Source: Chara braunii (lineage: Eukaryota; Streptophyta; Charophyceae; Charales; Characeae). From it: a stretch of 52,870 nucleotides of DNA. The notes beneath the pieces are model-generated. The model was not told the DNA's origin, ran no database searches, and saw only the letters and a program-made list of their open reading frames with translations. The number at the start of each line of letters is the position of its first letter. Position 1 is the first letter of the stretch. Where the stretch lies: positions 546,107 through 598,976 of the forward strand of contig BFEA01000173.1 of NCBI GenBank assembly GCA_003427395.1, in the 5' to 3' direction. Of this stretch, positions 9,457 through 20,170 are shown one piece after another. Both the position numbers and the translations under genes were made by a program.

Positions 9457-11590
9457 ACATTAGAAAACCCACAAAAATTAGAAACTTTCTAAAACCCCAG
9501 TAATTCTATCAACATATGGATCAGACCCATGTACCCTTCAGGTAAGCCGACTTCTGATAAGCTACCTTGTTCTTACTTTAGCCAAGTACAGAAGTCCAGT
9601 TTTCCATCTGAGCCTACTGTTACCAGCCACTTGGAGTCCCTGGAACTCCCCCATGTCCTGAGGAACCATCTCGAGCTCTTTCCCTTGGTTTGCGTTCCAC
9701 TATTACGCCGGTCCCAGTCCGCCTTTATGTAATGTCTTAATTTAAGGCGGATGGAGGACTTAATTTCAGTGTCGGACGAACCCTTTCCTTGAAAGACTGC
9801 CTTGTTCCTAACATCCCAGATTGTAGAGCACCGGATCGCCCTACAGGCCTGCACCACGTAGCCACATCCTTCAAGAGTTTGCAGTGGGGGGGGGGTCAAG
9901 CCCAGTAGTGCCCATTCCTTGTTCCAATCCCAATCTCATGCTGCAAACTCCTTCTACTGGCTTCCAGTGGATAACCCACCATTCCCAAATGCTTCTTGAC
10001 GCTGGGCAGTCCCACCAAAGGTGGGCTATCGATTCAAATGGTCATGTGCATCTTTTGCAACCAATAGGGATGTCCATACCTTTCCCCACCAACCAAACTG
10101 TCGAGGGCGTTACCAAAAGTGACAACTGCTAGAGGATAGCAGCGTGTCTCTAAGAGGGTAACTGTTTTAGTTGCTTCCACAGTCTGTTCATGTCTCTTAT
10201 TATCGCTTCGCCGGATCCCTCGATCAGATCATTCCATCTTCCGGCTGCTACCGTGTTTGGTCTTCTCTCTGGAGTAGCAGTTCAGTTGTGGTTTTCATCT
10301 CGGACAAAGGCAGCATTTTACCATCCTTACCCAGACCTCTCCAGCCCCATGCTGTCACGTCCAACCTGCGACTAACTAGGGGTTGGTCGGAGGTTGAGAT
10401 TACTTTGTAAATCCCTTCATCATTACATACCTCCTTGACCTTGATCTGCAGCAGTGGAACTCCCAATGGCGAGGTGTTGAGCTCGTCACATTGAGTACCA
10501 CTCTGTTCCGTTTCATCCTCACCGGCCTGTACATTTGACAGTTGATGAGAGTACGGTATCCGTCTCCATTCTTGAAAGCTTCTCAATCCCTCCTCCTTGT
10601 AACATTTCAGTTTCCAGTAGACCGGTAGGTCCTGCTGTGTTCTGGTAATATACCATGTTCTGGGAGGATCCACTGCATCCGGTGTCAGCAGGTCTTTCCA
10701 ACCCTGGGGAATCGCAGAGATGAGTCCGGTTTTCTTCTCCTCCACTTTATGCAGATGACATAGATGCTGTTTAAGATCAGCAGAAGGGATCCGACTGCCC
10801 AGCAGACCGCCCCATAAGTCTTTGATTGTGAGGATACCCTCTCTTATCCACCGGTCCCCAAAGGTACCAAGAGCTTTGTTTGCTCTGAAGCAGTTGCCCA
10901 TTTGGTCTCGAATGTGGGGGTTATCAAACAGGGGTTGGTTAAGTACCTCCTCTTTAGTGACAGGCTGAGCCCATTCCGTGGGTTTCACTTTACTCCAAGC
11001 TCTAATCACATCAGCCCAGAAGCTAGACTAGATCTTTCCGTTAACAAAGGAATCGAGTTGAAAACATACCGAGACATCTTCCTCCCCTGAGAGACCCCAT
11101 TATGATGCTAAAATATGCTCCCCCATAACAACCCAGTGTCCCGTGCCCTCGCTGTTGGCCGCCTTTACTATCCAATTAGCAAGGAAAAGGCAGTTCCTTC
11201 TATGCGGGTCTTCAATGCCCAGGCCTCCTTTCTCACGTGGGTGGGAAACCAATTCCCATGCCACCTTTGAGAGAAAGCCCTGATCTTGCTCAGCTTTAGG
11301 ATTCCAAATAAATTTTGTTGAGAGCCTCTTGGTGATTGCCAAGAATGAAGGAGACAGCATGTGGACCGAGCCTACATAGTTCAGAAGAGAAGGAGAGAAG
11401 AGTTAACTACCAAAGCACATCCGAATAAAGATAGATGTGGTGACGATCTTCGCACTTTGATTTTTGCAATTAGCCTATTTTGTAGAATCTCCTCTCGGGC
11501 CTCCTGACACGGATCTAGCGAAATCATCACGCCCAGAAACCGTTTGGCCTCCCCCTTGCTTATACGTCTCATTCTCCAGTCTGTTTGCAG
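8982..11590 (-). pseudogene. Second, 5'-truncated LINE with poly-A tail (LINE2)
   Basis: Minus-strand frames at about 11590-11381, 11360-11100, 11009-10248, 10247-9900 (broken) and 9899-9573 are collinear with LINE1. LQTDWRM...RFLGVMISLD matches LQVQWGM...MFLGVLISLQ, and H-L-W-W-D-C-P matches H-L-W-W-E-C-P. The copy begins after the catalytic RT block, a typical 5' truncation of target-primed reverse transcription. The T-rich tract at 8982-9003 (T10-C-T11) is its antisense poly-A tail. The two LINEs are clearly diverged paralogues, not duplicates. An A25 run at 9433-9457 lies in what would be its 3' UTR. Confidence 0.8.
9433..9457 (+). repeat. Poly(A) tract of 25 bases
   Basis: A25 on the plus strand inside the LINE2 3' region, opposite to the LINE2 direction. 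It may be the tail of a small plus-strand retroposon occupying about 9004-9432, where GTTGAGGAT and ATCCTCAAC form a 9-bp inverted pair, but no body was recognised. Confidence 0.6.
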
Positions 11591-13158
11591 GGGACGAACT
11601 ATTTTCTGTAATTGCGCGACTTTCTACGCGAAGCTGCTTCACGGGTTCGGACGAGTTGGTCGGGCGAGGAACATGGGGTTGGGTCGGCCAGGCAAGTGGC
11701 AAGGATGCCCTCGCTTCTTTCTTTTTTGAACCTTCGACCAGGGTCAAGAAAGTCCCCGCAGACAATGAGTGGGCACGAGAGCACAATTGTTGCCATAGCT
11801 TCTTTCTTGTTCTGCTGTGGGAACTGAGAATCCTTGGCACGATCGTCGCGCGGGAACGTCGTTTTCAAATTTTCGAACGGATGTCGAGTCCCCACGCGCT
11901 CTCGGAATTGTTTTCCCCTCGGAATTTCTTTTTGTAAATTAGGATTTAGATAGGAATTTAGGTACCTTAGAAATTTTTGTTGCACCGCGCTTCTTGCTTG
12001 CGCACCTCTCACCGCAGGGGGGACTGGGCTATGACTGTATCCTGCCCTTAATCCTGCGTGTAACTGTAATTTTTGGCGGGCGTGATTGTACTCCTTCTTG
12101 ATTCTCTCGTGTTTCCCGACTTTCTCCCTCTCTGTCGCACATACCTTGTCCTCCATTATAATTGGCCTAAGCGACTGCATGACCGGATCGATGCGTGGAG
12201 TGTGGTTGTGTCCCCCACGCCGCGGCTTGGCCATGCAGACGTATGCACTTCCTTCTTTTCCCCTTCCTCTCACTTAGGCATAATCACGGGTTTATCACAC
12301 AAGCATGCATGCTATAAATTTCGCAAGCGCGGTTAGTTTGCTCTCTATGGATTTGGAAGTTAGCACGGTCAGTGAGGATCGGCCAACGAGTGAGCTCGAA
12401 AGGTGAGTAGACGAGAGAGTTGGGCGATCCGATGAGCTGGTGCCGAGTATGCGGGGTTGACGTGCGGGCCGTGATGGACTATGGCGCACGGGCGAATCTG
12501 GCTGGTATACTCGGGCCAAGCGGGGTGACAACTCTGTGTTGATGTGAGACAACAGACTGCCCGCATCGGAGGTAATGTAGAGAGAAAGAGAGAGAGCGGA
12601 CATGTTGGGATGGTGTCTTTTCTCACCCCATTTGTGTAATTTTGACAATTAGCGCCAACCATCTTTTGCTTGCAGTTAACTCAGTTTTTCCTTCGTTGGG
12701 ATAAATGGTGAGGGATCTGGTCTGTTTTCTTGTCTCCACTTTTCTACAAGCTTGTCGAGTTGAGTATGATAATCGTCTGTATCCGATTTCGGCGCGTTTT
12801 GGCCAAAACGGTGTGAATGGATAGTCAAGTTGGCTGGAGTGTTATAATGCATGCATACTTGTCGATTTTCCATTCTTCTCCTTCTTTTGCAATATAGACT
12901 AGGAAGTCGTGTGACTGACCATGTTCCCGCCCCCAACCTCTGAATTTCGACCAATGCATGGATGACGAGCTTTAGAGGGAATATGTCTTTTGGTCCAATC
13001 ATCCGTTGGTCGTGCGATCTTTGTCGACTATACGCACATGTAACAATGTATGCATGGGTGTTTCGAAGGGAAAGTAAATGGGCATGTTAGGAGTATGGAC
13101 GTATTCCCTTAGGCACGCCCGACCGAACTCATTCTCGGGAGAACGACCCACAGGCCTT
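11591..13158. other. No recognisable gene; one unassigned minus-strand ORF
   Basis: The longest frame is 224 codons on the minus strand (12273-11599). It is basic and has no recognisable domain, and plus-strand frames overlap it. Codon pattern and lack of motifs argue against a real gene, but it is not low complexity, so a diverged ORF cannot be excluded. Confidence 0.3.
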
Positions 13159-13159
13159 G

Positions 13160-13216
13160 TGCAGGCAGGTGTAAGCTCGACTCCGAGGGCCGCCGCTTAC
13201 ACGCGTGTCTGCAAGA
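13160..13216. repeat. Nested inverted repeats
   Basis: GTGTAAGC and GCTTACAC form the inner pair (about 13170-13200). GCAGGCAGGT and ACCTGCCTGC flank them as a second inverted pair. The arrangement suggests a small foldback structure. It does not match a tRNA. Confidence 0.55.
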
Positions 13217-13225
13217 CCTGCCTGC

Positions 13226-13884
13226 GACCCACCTCCTGAATAACAGAGGATTTGCTAGATCAGCAGTATGAATGTTGAAACTCCTTTCCATGTTATCGAT
13301 CGCGAGTGTTTGAGAGACCAGGAATTCCGAGAATATTAGGAGCGCGCACACTTCTCCAAAGGCCCCAAAACCAAACTCCCGGAATTCCCCTATCAAACGG
13401 GGCGCGAACGCATTTGTCAGTGGGACATCGGGCGAGCCCTAAACGACACTCCCTACCCTTTTTGCCATTCTGGCCTGCCCACGTGTCATATTATCACGGA
13501 ACCCGGCGTCGTCATCATCGAAACGGAATATCGCCCCTATTACCTCACATAACCTTTCCACAGCTTAACGATCGCCCCCTGGCGTGCGATTGCTCCTTAT
13601 TGGCGTGACCCACCTTGTTCTGAGTGCCGGCAGGACCGCGCTGACTGAGCCGCAGGGTTCACCCGACGAACCCTCTCCGAAACCGAGCGGCGGGCACACA
13701 GTCTTCGCCTGAGGCCTGCCACGTAAGATTCTGAAACTTGTGACGTTCGTCGGCAACAATTGCTCAGACGGCGCGACAACCACAACGTCCCGCTGGTACA
13801 CCAAATATGGGACCGACCTTGACGACGGAACCAGCGGAGGTGGTGACCCTAATCTACGTAGCACCAGATCCAGGCGCGAACCGC
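13226..13884. other. No recognisable gene
   Basis: Short frames on both strands without a domain. The plus-strand reading just before 13885 (DGATTTTSRWYTKYG and a Gly/Ser/Arg-rich tail) could be the end of a retroelement polyprotein preceding repeat R1, but this is speculative. Confidence 0.35.
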
Positions 13885-14943
13885 TGTCGGGAGGTCGCAA
13901 ACCAGTCAGCACCTGAAATTCAGAGGATTGGGCCCTGGGTTGAGTGTCTAGGGAGGAATCAACCGGCCTTTTCATCAGAGCTGTAGGGAAAAATTAGGGG
14001 CCGGATAGGGATCCCTACCCCCCCCCCCCCGTCAATTGTTAGAACTGACCCTTGAAGTCAACATGATGAACATCCACGCCTGTCCCGCCTAACTCCCACT
14101 ATTTTCGTTCGTTCCGCGGCCGTTTCCGAACAGGCCATCCGCGGTACGGAGATATGGAAGTAGGCCTCGTCGCGCAGCTTTGACAGTAAGTAATTGACGA
14201 GGAAATAACCCCTTAATTTGTATTAATTCCAATAACAGAATTAAAACTGAGAAAAAGAATTAAATAATAAAAAGAAAGGAAAATAAATCATTATTTATTA
14301 TTTGATCATTTTTTGGCGGGATTTATTTCTGATGGGGTTTTTGTCGGGGATCATTTATTTACGTTTTATCCGTCGATCCTTATGAGTTCCCTTGATCTTC
14401 GCCAATCCTCCTGATTGCTACACTCGGCATGAACTCGTTGTTGTTGGGTGAGTGGGGCTGACTTTTGGGCTACGGTGACATCGTTGGCTTGGTGCTGCTA
14501 TTGGTGGTACAACAAGATGGGTCACGCGATTCTATCATATTGGTATGATTCATCTACGAGTGTGGTACGGTGTTCTACATCGGTCCGGTACCGTGCTGGG
14601 TCGGAACGAGTTCGGTACGCCGATCGGGACAGGATTCGACATCGCCATAGTTCAGGCTTACTGCAGTTCAAGACGGTTGTTTCAGATCTGGTGCTGGTTC
14701 GACAATGGTACGGAACAGGTTGCTGCGGCTCGGAACGGATATTTTGGGTTTCGACAATGGTATGGTAGTGGTACAGGCTGCTGCAGTTCGAAACAGCAAT
14801 GCCATAATCGGTACTTTTGCCTTGTTATGAACACTGGTTTGGTATTGGCGCGGTGCTGCACTGTACGGGCTGCGTCCACGTTGGCCCTGAAGAGCCCACT
14901 TTTCGTTTGACTCGGCTTGCAGGGCTTGATTTGAGTGCATTGC
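13885..14943 (+). repeat. R1 repeat, left copy (LTR-like, begins TGTCGGG)
   Basis: Matches 50826-51884 in direct orientation over ~1.06 kb with mostly single-base differences. Both copies begin TGTCGGG and share a C10-13 homopolymer, an AT-rich middle and the end GATTTGAGTGCATTGC. A TG start and the position of the two copies around the outer gag gene fit LTRs of the outer retrotransposon, but no primer site was found just inside it. A solo LTR is equally possible. Confidence 0.75.
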
Positions 14944-14989
14944 AGAAAGTAGCCCTCTTGCTGGCGATCATAAAAAAAAAAATAAAAAA

Positions 14990-15588
14990 AAATCATAAAT
15001 AAAAGAAAAAGCATAATACCCACGCAGCTTCACTTCCTCCTGGTCACTCCCACTCTCCATCATTAATCCTCTTCCTCTCTTTCACTTACTCACGTGGACG
15101 TTCACCGTCGGTATCTCCTCCACGTTGACAGTCCCCCTTGGCGTTGATGTGACATCACCCGACAATGTCGTACCAGCAACAACAGCTCACGGACAGGCAT
15201 GGGGTCCAACGGACTCGGGAACTCTGTTCCCTGCGGTCGCAGTCCATGCGTTGGGTTCCCTCCTGGTCGCCTGTGGTCGCCTGAGTCTCCAAATGCCCCT
15301 GATCGTCTCTCTCCCTCCTCTCTCCTCCATGGTTACGCACCCATGTCCGCACCAGTGAGTTGCGTGCACTCTAGTCGCCTGCCCTAGTGCGCCCCGTTTC
15401 CCCTGGTCTCCCCCGCTGCCCAATCCCCCTTGTCAACCGGTCTAGGCTATATGCGGAGTGCCGCCCTGGTCGTGGCCCCCAGTAGACCGAAGGTACCAAG
15501 AAATCCAGGTTCTCAGACTTGGAATAGTGGCAGTACCAGCGCAACCCATGTAAGTCTAGTGGTACCAACCGGGTATGCTGCCTCACTG
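14990..15588 (+). repeat. R2 repeat, left copy (inverted relative to 51.9-52.5 kb)
   Basis: About 590 bases whose reverse complement is found at about 51899-52490 (for example CACTTCCTCCTGGTCACTCC here and GGAGTGACCAGGAGGAAGTG there). It lies right after R1 in both places but in opposite orientations. Weak terminal resemblance (GCATAATACCC start, GGGTATGC end) hints at inverted termini. Frames across it are not recognised. Confidence 0.8.
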
Positions 15589-15589
15589 G

Positions 15590-15960
15590 TTGTGATTGGC
15601 AGGGATTTTCCTCGAAAAGGTGGATTTATTGATATATTAAATTCCGAGGCATTCCAAAGCCCAGCAAGGAGAGTACCAATCCCTAACAATCCAATGGCTT
15701 TCATCTGTCCAGCAAGAGGGCTACTTTCTACGACTGTTGTGATTGATCAGGTTTTCCTCCGAAAAAGGGGTATTTATTGATATATTAATTTTCGAGGTAT
15801 TCCAAAGCCCAGCGAGGAGAGCACCAATCCCTGACAATCCAATAACTTTCATCTGTCCAGCAAGAGGGCTACTTTCTACGGCTGCTGTGATTGACTGGGA
15901 TTTTTCCTGAAAAGGGGCATTTATTAATGTATTTAATTTCCCAATATTCCAAAGACTAGT
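15590..15960 (+). repeat. 142-bp tandem repeat, 2.5 copies
   Basis: The unit TTGTGATTG...TTTATTGATATATTAA...CCAGCAAGAGGGCTACTTTCT is repeated from about 15590, 15735 and 15883 (the last partial). A 21-base piece occurs inverted at 14944-14964, on the other side of R2, and a full piece has been misjoined at 1661-1755. 15961-16230 shows no gene. Confidence 0.85.
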
Positions 15961-16231
15961 AAGAGATCGTTTCAGCACCGATCACTGGCAATCAAAGATT
16001 ACTGTACGCTCCCAGCTTATGGCATTCTCAAGTGCTTTAGAGTTTGTCCCAGCGAACTAATTGGCTGAGCGGTAAACTTGACCGGACCCATCTGGATCCA
16101 TTCCTATATGGATTGGGGGTGTGAGTCATAAAAGAGTGGCGAAGTCGGTAAGAGAGCAAGATAATCAAGTACAGGAGGGGGACAGCGAACCGGCGGGCGG
16201 TAAGCTAGTGGGAAAGGTGTTAGAGAGCAAG

Positions 16232-16292
<61 letters not shown>
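16232..16292 (+). repeat. (ATT)n microsatellite
   Basis: About 19 perfect ATT/TAT units. Frames across it encode Tyr or Asn runs only. Confidence 0.92.
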
Positions 16293-16476
16293 ATATAAAT
16301 AGCGGTGTAATTGCTTCTCCATTCAGGTCTCGTGGATGAAGCATGCCTTTCTGATAACTTAACGGGAACAGCAAGGAGAACACTTCAAAAATCCCTCCCT
16401 CCTGGCTCTAATCACGACGTGGTACAACCAGATTCGAACGCACAGTGCAGCAGAGAGAGAGAGATAGGTGAGACTG

Positions 16477-16705
16477 ACAGCGCAACAGAAAGAGAGAGAG
16501 AGAGGGGAGACTGGCAGCGCAGCAGAAAGAGAGAGAGAGAGGGGAGACTAACAGCGCAACAGAAAGAGAGAGAGAGAAAGGGAGAATGACAGTGCAACAG
16601 AGAGAGAGAGACAGGGGAGACTGGCAGCGCAGCAGAAAGAGAGAGAGAGAGAGGGAAAGTGACAATGCAGCAGAGAGAGGGAGACTGACACCGCAGCAGG
16701 GAGAA
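16477..16705 (+). repeat. ~37-bp purine minisatellite (CAGCGCARCAGAAAGAGAGA type)
   Basis: Six diverged units, each beginning CAGCGCARCAG and ending in a GA tract plus GGGAGACTGG-like spacer. The period is similar to the ~36-bp modules of the satellite that follows, but the sequence is unrelated. Confidence 0.8.
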
Positions 16706-16770
16706 CGCGGGAGTGGCAACCACTACAGCGATGCTAGGCGTACACTGCCCTCAAGGACGAGTAATACGAC

Positions 16771-18300
16771 GGGAAAGGCTCTCTTTAGTGATCATCCCGC
16801 TGCTAGCGGGAGGCGTAACTAAATCTGGTAATCCTGCTGCTAGCGGGAGTGGTACTCAATCTGATAATCCCGCTGCTAAGCGGGACTCTTCGGTATGAGC
16901 ATCCCGCTACTAGCGGGAGCGGTACTCAATCTGTAATCCCGCTGCTAGCGCTGCTAGCGGGAAAGACTCTCTTCAGTGTGATCATCCCGCTGCTAGCGAG
17001 AGGCAGAACTCAATCTGATAATCTCGCTGCTAAGCGGGACTCTTCGGTGTGGGCATCCTGCTGCTAGCGGGAGTGGTATTCAATCTGTAATCCTGCTGCT
17101 AACGGGAAAGACTCTCTTCAGTGTGATCATTCCGCTGCTAGCGGGAGGCGGAACTCAATCTGGTAATCCTGCTGCTAGCGGGAGCGGTACTCAATCTGAT
17201 AATCCTGCTGCTAAGCGGGACTCTTCGGTGTGAGTGTCCTGTTGCTAGCGGGAGCGGTACTCAATCTGTCATCCCACCGCTAGCGGGAAAGACTCCCTTT
17301 AGTGTGATCATCCCGCTGCTAACGGGAGGCGGAACTCGATCTGGTAATCCTGTTGCTAGCGGGAGCGGTACTCAATTTGATAATCCCGCTGCTAAGCGTG
17401 CCTCTTCAGTGTCAGCATCCCGCTGATAGGGGGAGCGGTACTCAATCTGTAATCCCGCTGCTAGCGGGAAAGACTCTCTTTAGTGTGATCATCCCGCTGC
17501 TAGCGGGAGGCGGAACTCAATCTGGTAATCCTGCTGCTAGCGGGAGCGGTACTCAATCTAATAATCCCGCTGCTAAGCGAGACTCTTCGGTGCGAGCATC
17601 CCGCTGCTAGCGGGAGCGGTACTCAATCTGTAATCCCGCTGCTAGAGGGAAAGGCTCTCTTCAGTGTGATCATCCCGTTGCTAGCGGGAGGCAGAACTCA
17701 ATCTGATAATCCCGCTGCTAAGCGGGACTCCTCGGTGTGAGCATCCCGTTGCTAGTGGGAGCGGTACTCAATCTGCAATGTCGCTGCTAGCGGGAAAGAC
17801 TCTCTTCAGTGTGATCATCCCCCTGCTAGCGGGAGGCGAAACTCAATCTGGTAATCCTGCTGCTAGCGGGAGTGGTACTCAATCTGATAATCCCGCTGCT
17901 AAGCGGGGCTCTTCGGTGTGAGTATCCCGCTGCTAGAGGGAGCGGTAATCTATCTGTAATCCCGCTGCTAGCGAGAAAGACTCTCTTTAGTGTGATCATC
18001 CCGCTGCTGGAGAGGTCGGCGCTCGTCAGTGAATCACAATCAGGCAATCCCGCTGCTGGCGGGAACGACTCTCTTAATCTGGTAATTCCGCTGCACTTAT
18101 CAGTGAATCAAGTGGGATCCAGCGTGATCATCCCGCTGCTGGCGGGGTCGACACTCATCAATGAATCCGCTGCTGGTGGGAATGACTCTCTTAATCTGGT
18201 AATTCTGCTGCGCTCATTAGTGAATTAAGTGGGATCCAGTGTCAACATCCCGCTGCTAGCGGGAACGATACTCGTCAGCGAAATACAGTCTGACAATTTG
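16771..18300 (+). repeat. Palindromic higher-order satellite array
   Basis: A 1.5-kb array of ~36-bp modules, each carrying the hairpin CCCGCT-GCT-AGCGGG or a variant. Using ATCATYCCGC as anchor, units start at 16791, 16981, 17126, 17307, 17488, 17669, 17814 and 17995, giving lengths 190, 145, 181, 181, 181, 145 and 181. The 181-bp unit has five modules; the 145-bp unit lacks exactly one 36-bp module; the 190-bp unit carries a 9-bp slip (GCTGCTAGC). After 17995 the array degenerates and GCTGGC replaces GCTAGC. Many variants keep the stem through G-T pairing (CCTGCT) or enlarge only the loop (GCTA). I count about 38 hairpins by eye. Confidence 0.93.
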
Positions 18301-18960
18301 TCTGTTTATTTATTTAAATTCCTTATTTAAGATCAAACTTCAATTGTCTTTAATAGAGTCGTAAAACACTGTGGTAGGGAAAATAAGTGGTGAACTCACA
18401 GATTCGTCAGGGGACACAAGAGGTATGTCACAGGGGTGAATGGGGGTTCGGCTTAATGAGTGCGGCAGGGGAATCTGGTAAGAATCGTTTGTTTCCCAGA
18501 CTCGCAGTTAAAGCCTCACTATCGGTTTCGCAGATCCGTTTGTGGGGACGGGAGCTTGGGGGAGAGTTGTAGCTTAGTACGGTGATCTCTATTGAAGGGC
18601 GGTAGGGTGAAATTAGAGACTTCTTGTGTGCATTAAAAAAAGTTGTTAAGCGCAGGCTAGGCAGGGCAGCGCAAACTCCAGGTCCCTGCCGCTCGCTGAG
18701 GACCTCGAAAGCGGGCGCAGGGGGTGACAGACGCTGTAGCTCTTGGCCTCAGCGATCAGTAGGCGACCCCTCCCCGGGTTTCCTCACAACTTTGTCGTCG
18801 TTGCCGGGGAGGGGACTGCACCCCCAAGGCCTCGGCCTTCCCCTATCAAGGGGGGTGCGTTGGCTAATCAACTAGATGCAAATTAGTTTGAGATAAGTTA
18901 ATTAGTTGATTTGTTTTTAATTTTGTTGGATTTTAAATTTTAAATTTTCTCGATATTTTT
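18301..18960. other. No recognisable gene
   Basis: A G-rich stretch (18600-18850) passes into AT-rich DNA. A 9-bp inverted pair, AATCAACTA / TTAGTTGATT, lies near 18865-18910. Short frames only. Confidence 0.5.
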
Positions 18961-18965
18961 TGATC

Positions 18966-20170
18966 CGCGCGTTTTCACGCGAGCTGCACCAGGTCAAAGT
19001 TCGTCCTCTCATTGAGGCGAACGTTTTGAGACCTTTGTTGAAAAATTATGACGGCTAGATTTTTAGATAATCAATTTTTTTTATTTTTCTAATTATTATT
19101 TTAAAATTTGCCATTTTCTTTTTTTTATTAATTGTGGAAAATTGGAGTGAAATCCGGAGATAAACGCTGAGACCAAAGTTGTCCAATTTGTTTTTTACGA
19201 CGTTTTGAGATATTGGTCGGGGGAAACGGACGTCGTTTGTAGAAACGGCGGGCCCCAACAGATAGGAAAAAGAAAAGGAATTAAAGGGGAAAACCAATTT
19301 TCTTTGCAATTTTGTTTAAATTAAAAGGAAAAGAAATTAAAAAATGTAATCCGATAGGCTTTCTTTCTAAGCCTAGTGAATCTAACAAAAATTTTCTCAC
19401 GTCGATCGGGGGTTTGCAGTGCGCGTGCGATTGCGCGCAAAAACCAAACCCTAGTTGGGAAAATTGTTCCAAGACAAATGTTTGAGGTAATTTTTATTCT
19501 AACTCTACAACCGGCCGGCATTCGCCGACGGGAGCCGAGACCAAAGTTGGCGAGAAAATTGGTGTGAAAATTTTGAGACCTTCTGTGCTCAAAATCCTGC
19601 ACCGAAACTCAAGTTACAATTTTTTATTATTATTTTTATATTGATTAAGAAAAAATATTTTATCTTTTATTTATTTTACTGCAAATTGGGGCAGAAATTG
19701 GGGACGTCTACTGAGAGCAAAGTTGATCATCGGGACTTTTTCAAAATATTAAGATGTTTTCGGGAGAAACCGACATCGGATGTGGCCGGTACGCGCCCCA
19801 TTAGTCCCCGTTAAATTCAATTAAATTGCCCAATTTTATTTTTTTTTTTTATTTTTTTTTTTTTGTTAAAAAGGGTTAATAAAAAAATTTGATCCATTGG
19901 AAAGTTTTGCTACACACCCAAGTATGATTCTGCCTGGTTTCATTGCGTGAAAACATTCGGCGGTGTGCGTGCGGGCGCGTGCGAAAATGGGAACCCTAGT
20001 GGCTCGAGACCCTACTTAGCTAATATAATTTAATTATAGGTTTCCACTTCTTTTAATTTTAACTTCAGAACCGAGCGACTTTGACCGGCAAACAACCGGA
20101 CCAAAGTTGGGCGGTTCATTTCTCCGGGAGTTTTAAGACCCTTCGCGGGCGAAACTGGCGGAGGGAAGCT
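18966..20170 (+). repeat. Old, degenerate ~550-bp tandem repeat
   Basis: The motif G-ACCAAAGTTG recurs near 18989, 19170, 19541, 19714 and 20098, with spacings of about 180, 370, 175 and 385, so a two-part unit of roughly 550 bp repeats. Each motif is followed by TTTTGAGACCTT-like and GAAAC-GAC-like blocks, and GCGCGYGCGA...AACCCTAGT occurs once per unit (about 19420 and 19970). AT-rich linkers separate them. No coding capacity. Confidence 0.65.

Noticed and set aside
13565-13975. 136-codon minus-strand frame overlapping the start of R1
   Set aside because: No domain, and it runs across the R1 boundary whose right-hand copy has different flanking sequence.
15125-15423. Short frames shared by both R2 copies, suggesting a conserved protein
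   Set aside because: The shared frames exist only because the two DNA copies match; several frames on both strands are equally shared and none has a domain.
16040-16165. tRNA-like A-box motifs (TGGCTGAGCGG, GTGGCGAAGTCGG)
   Set aside because: No matching B-box or cloverleaf at proper distance on the same strand.
16771-18300. Regular palindromic repeats resembling a CRISPR array
   Set aside because: Sequence between hairpins is itself repeated, not unique spacers, units form higher-order repeats, and the context is eukaryotic retroelements with no cas-like genes.
19440-20000. AACCCTAGT pieces suggesting plant telomere repeats
   Set aside because: Only two occurrences, each within the ~550-bp repeat; no tandem CCCTAAA.
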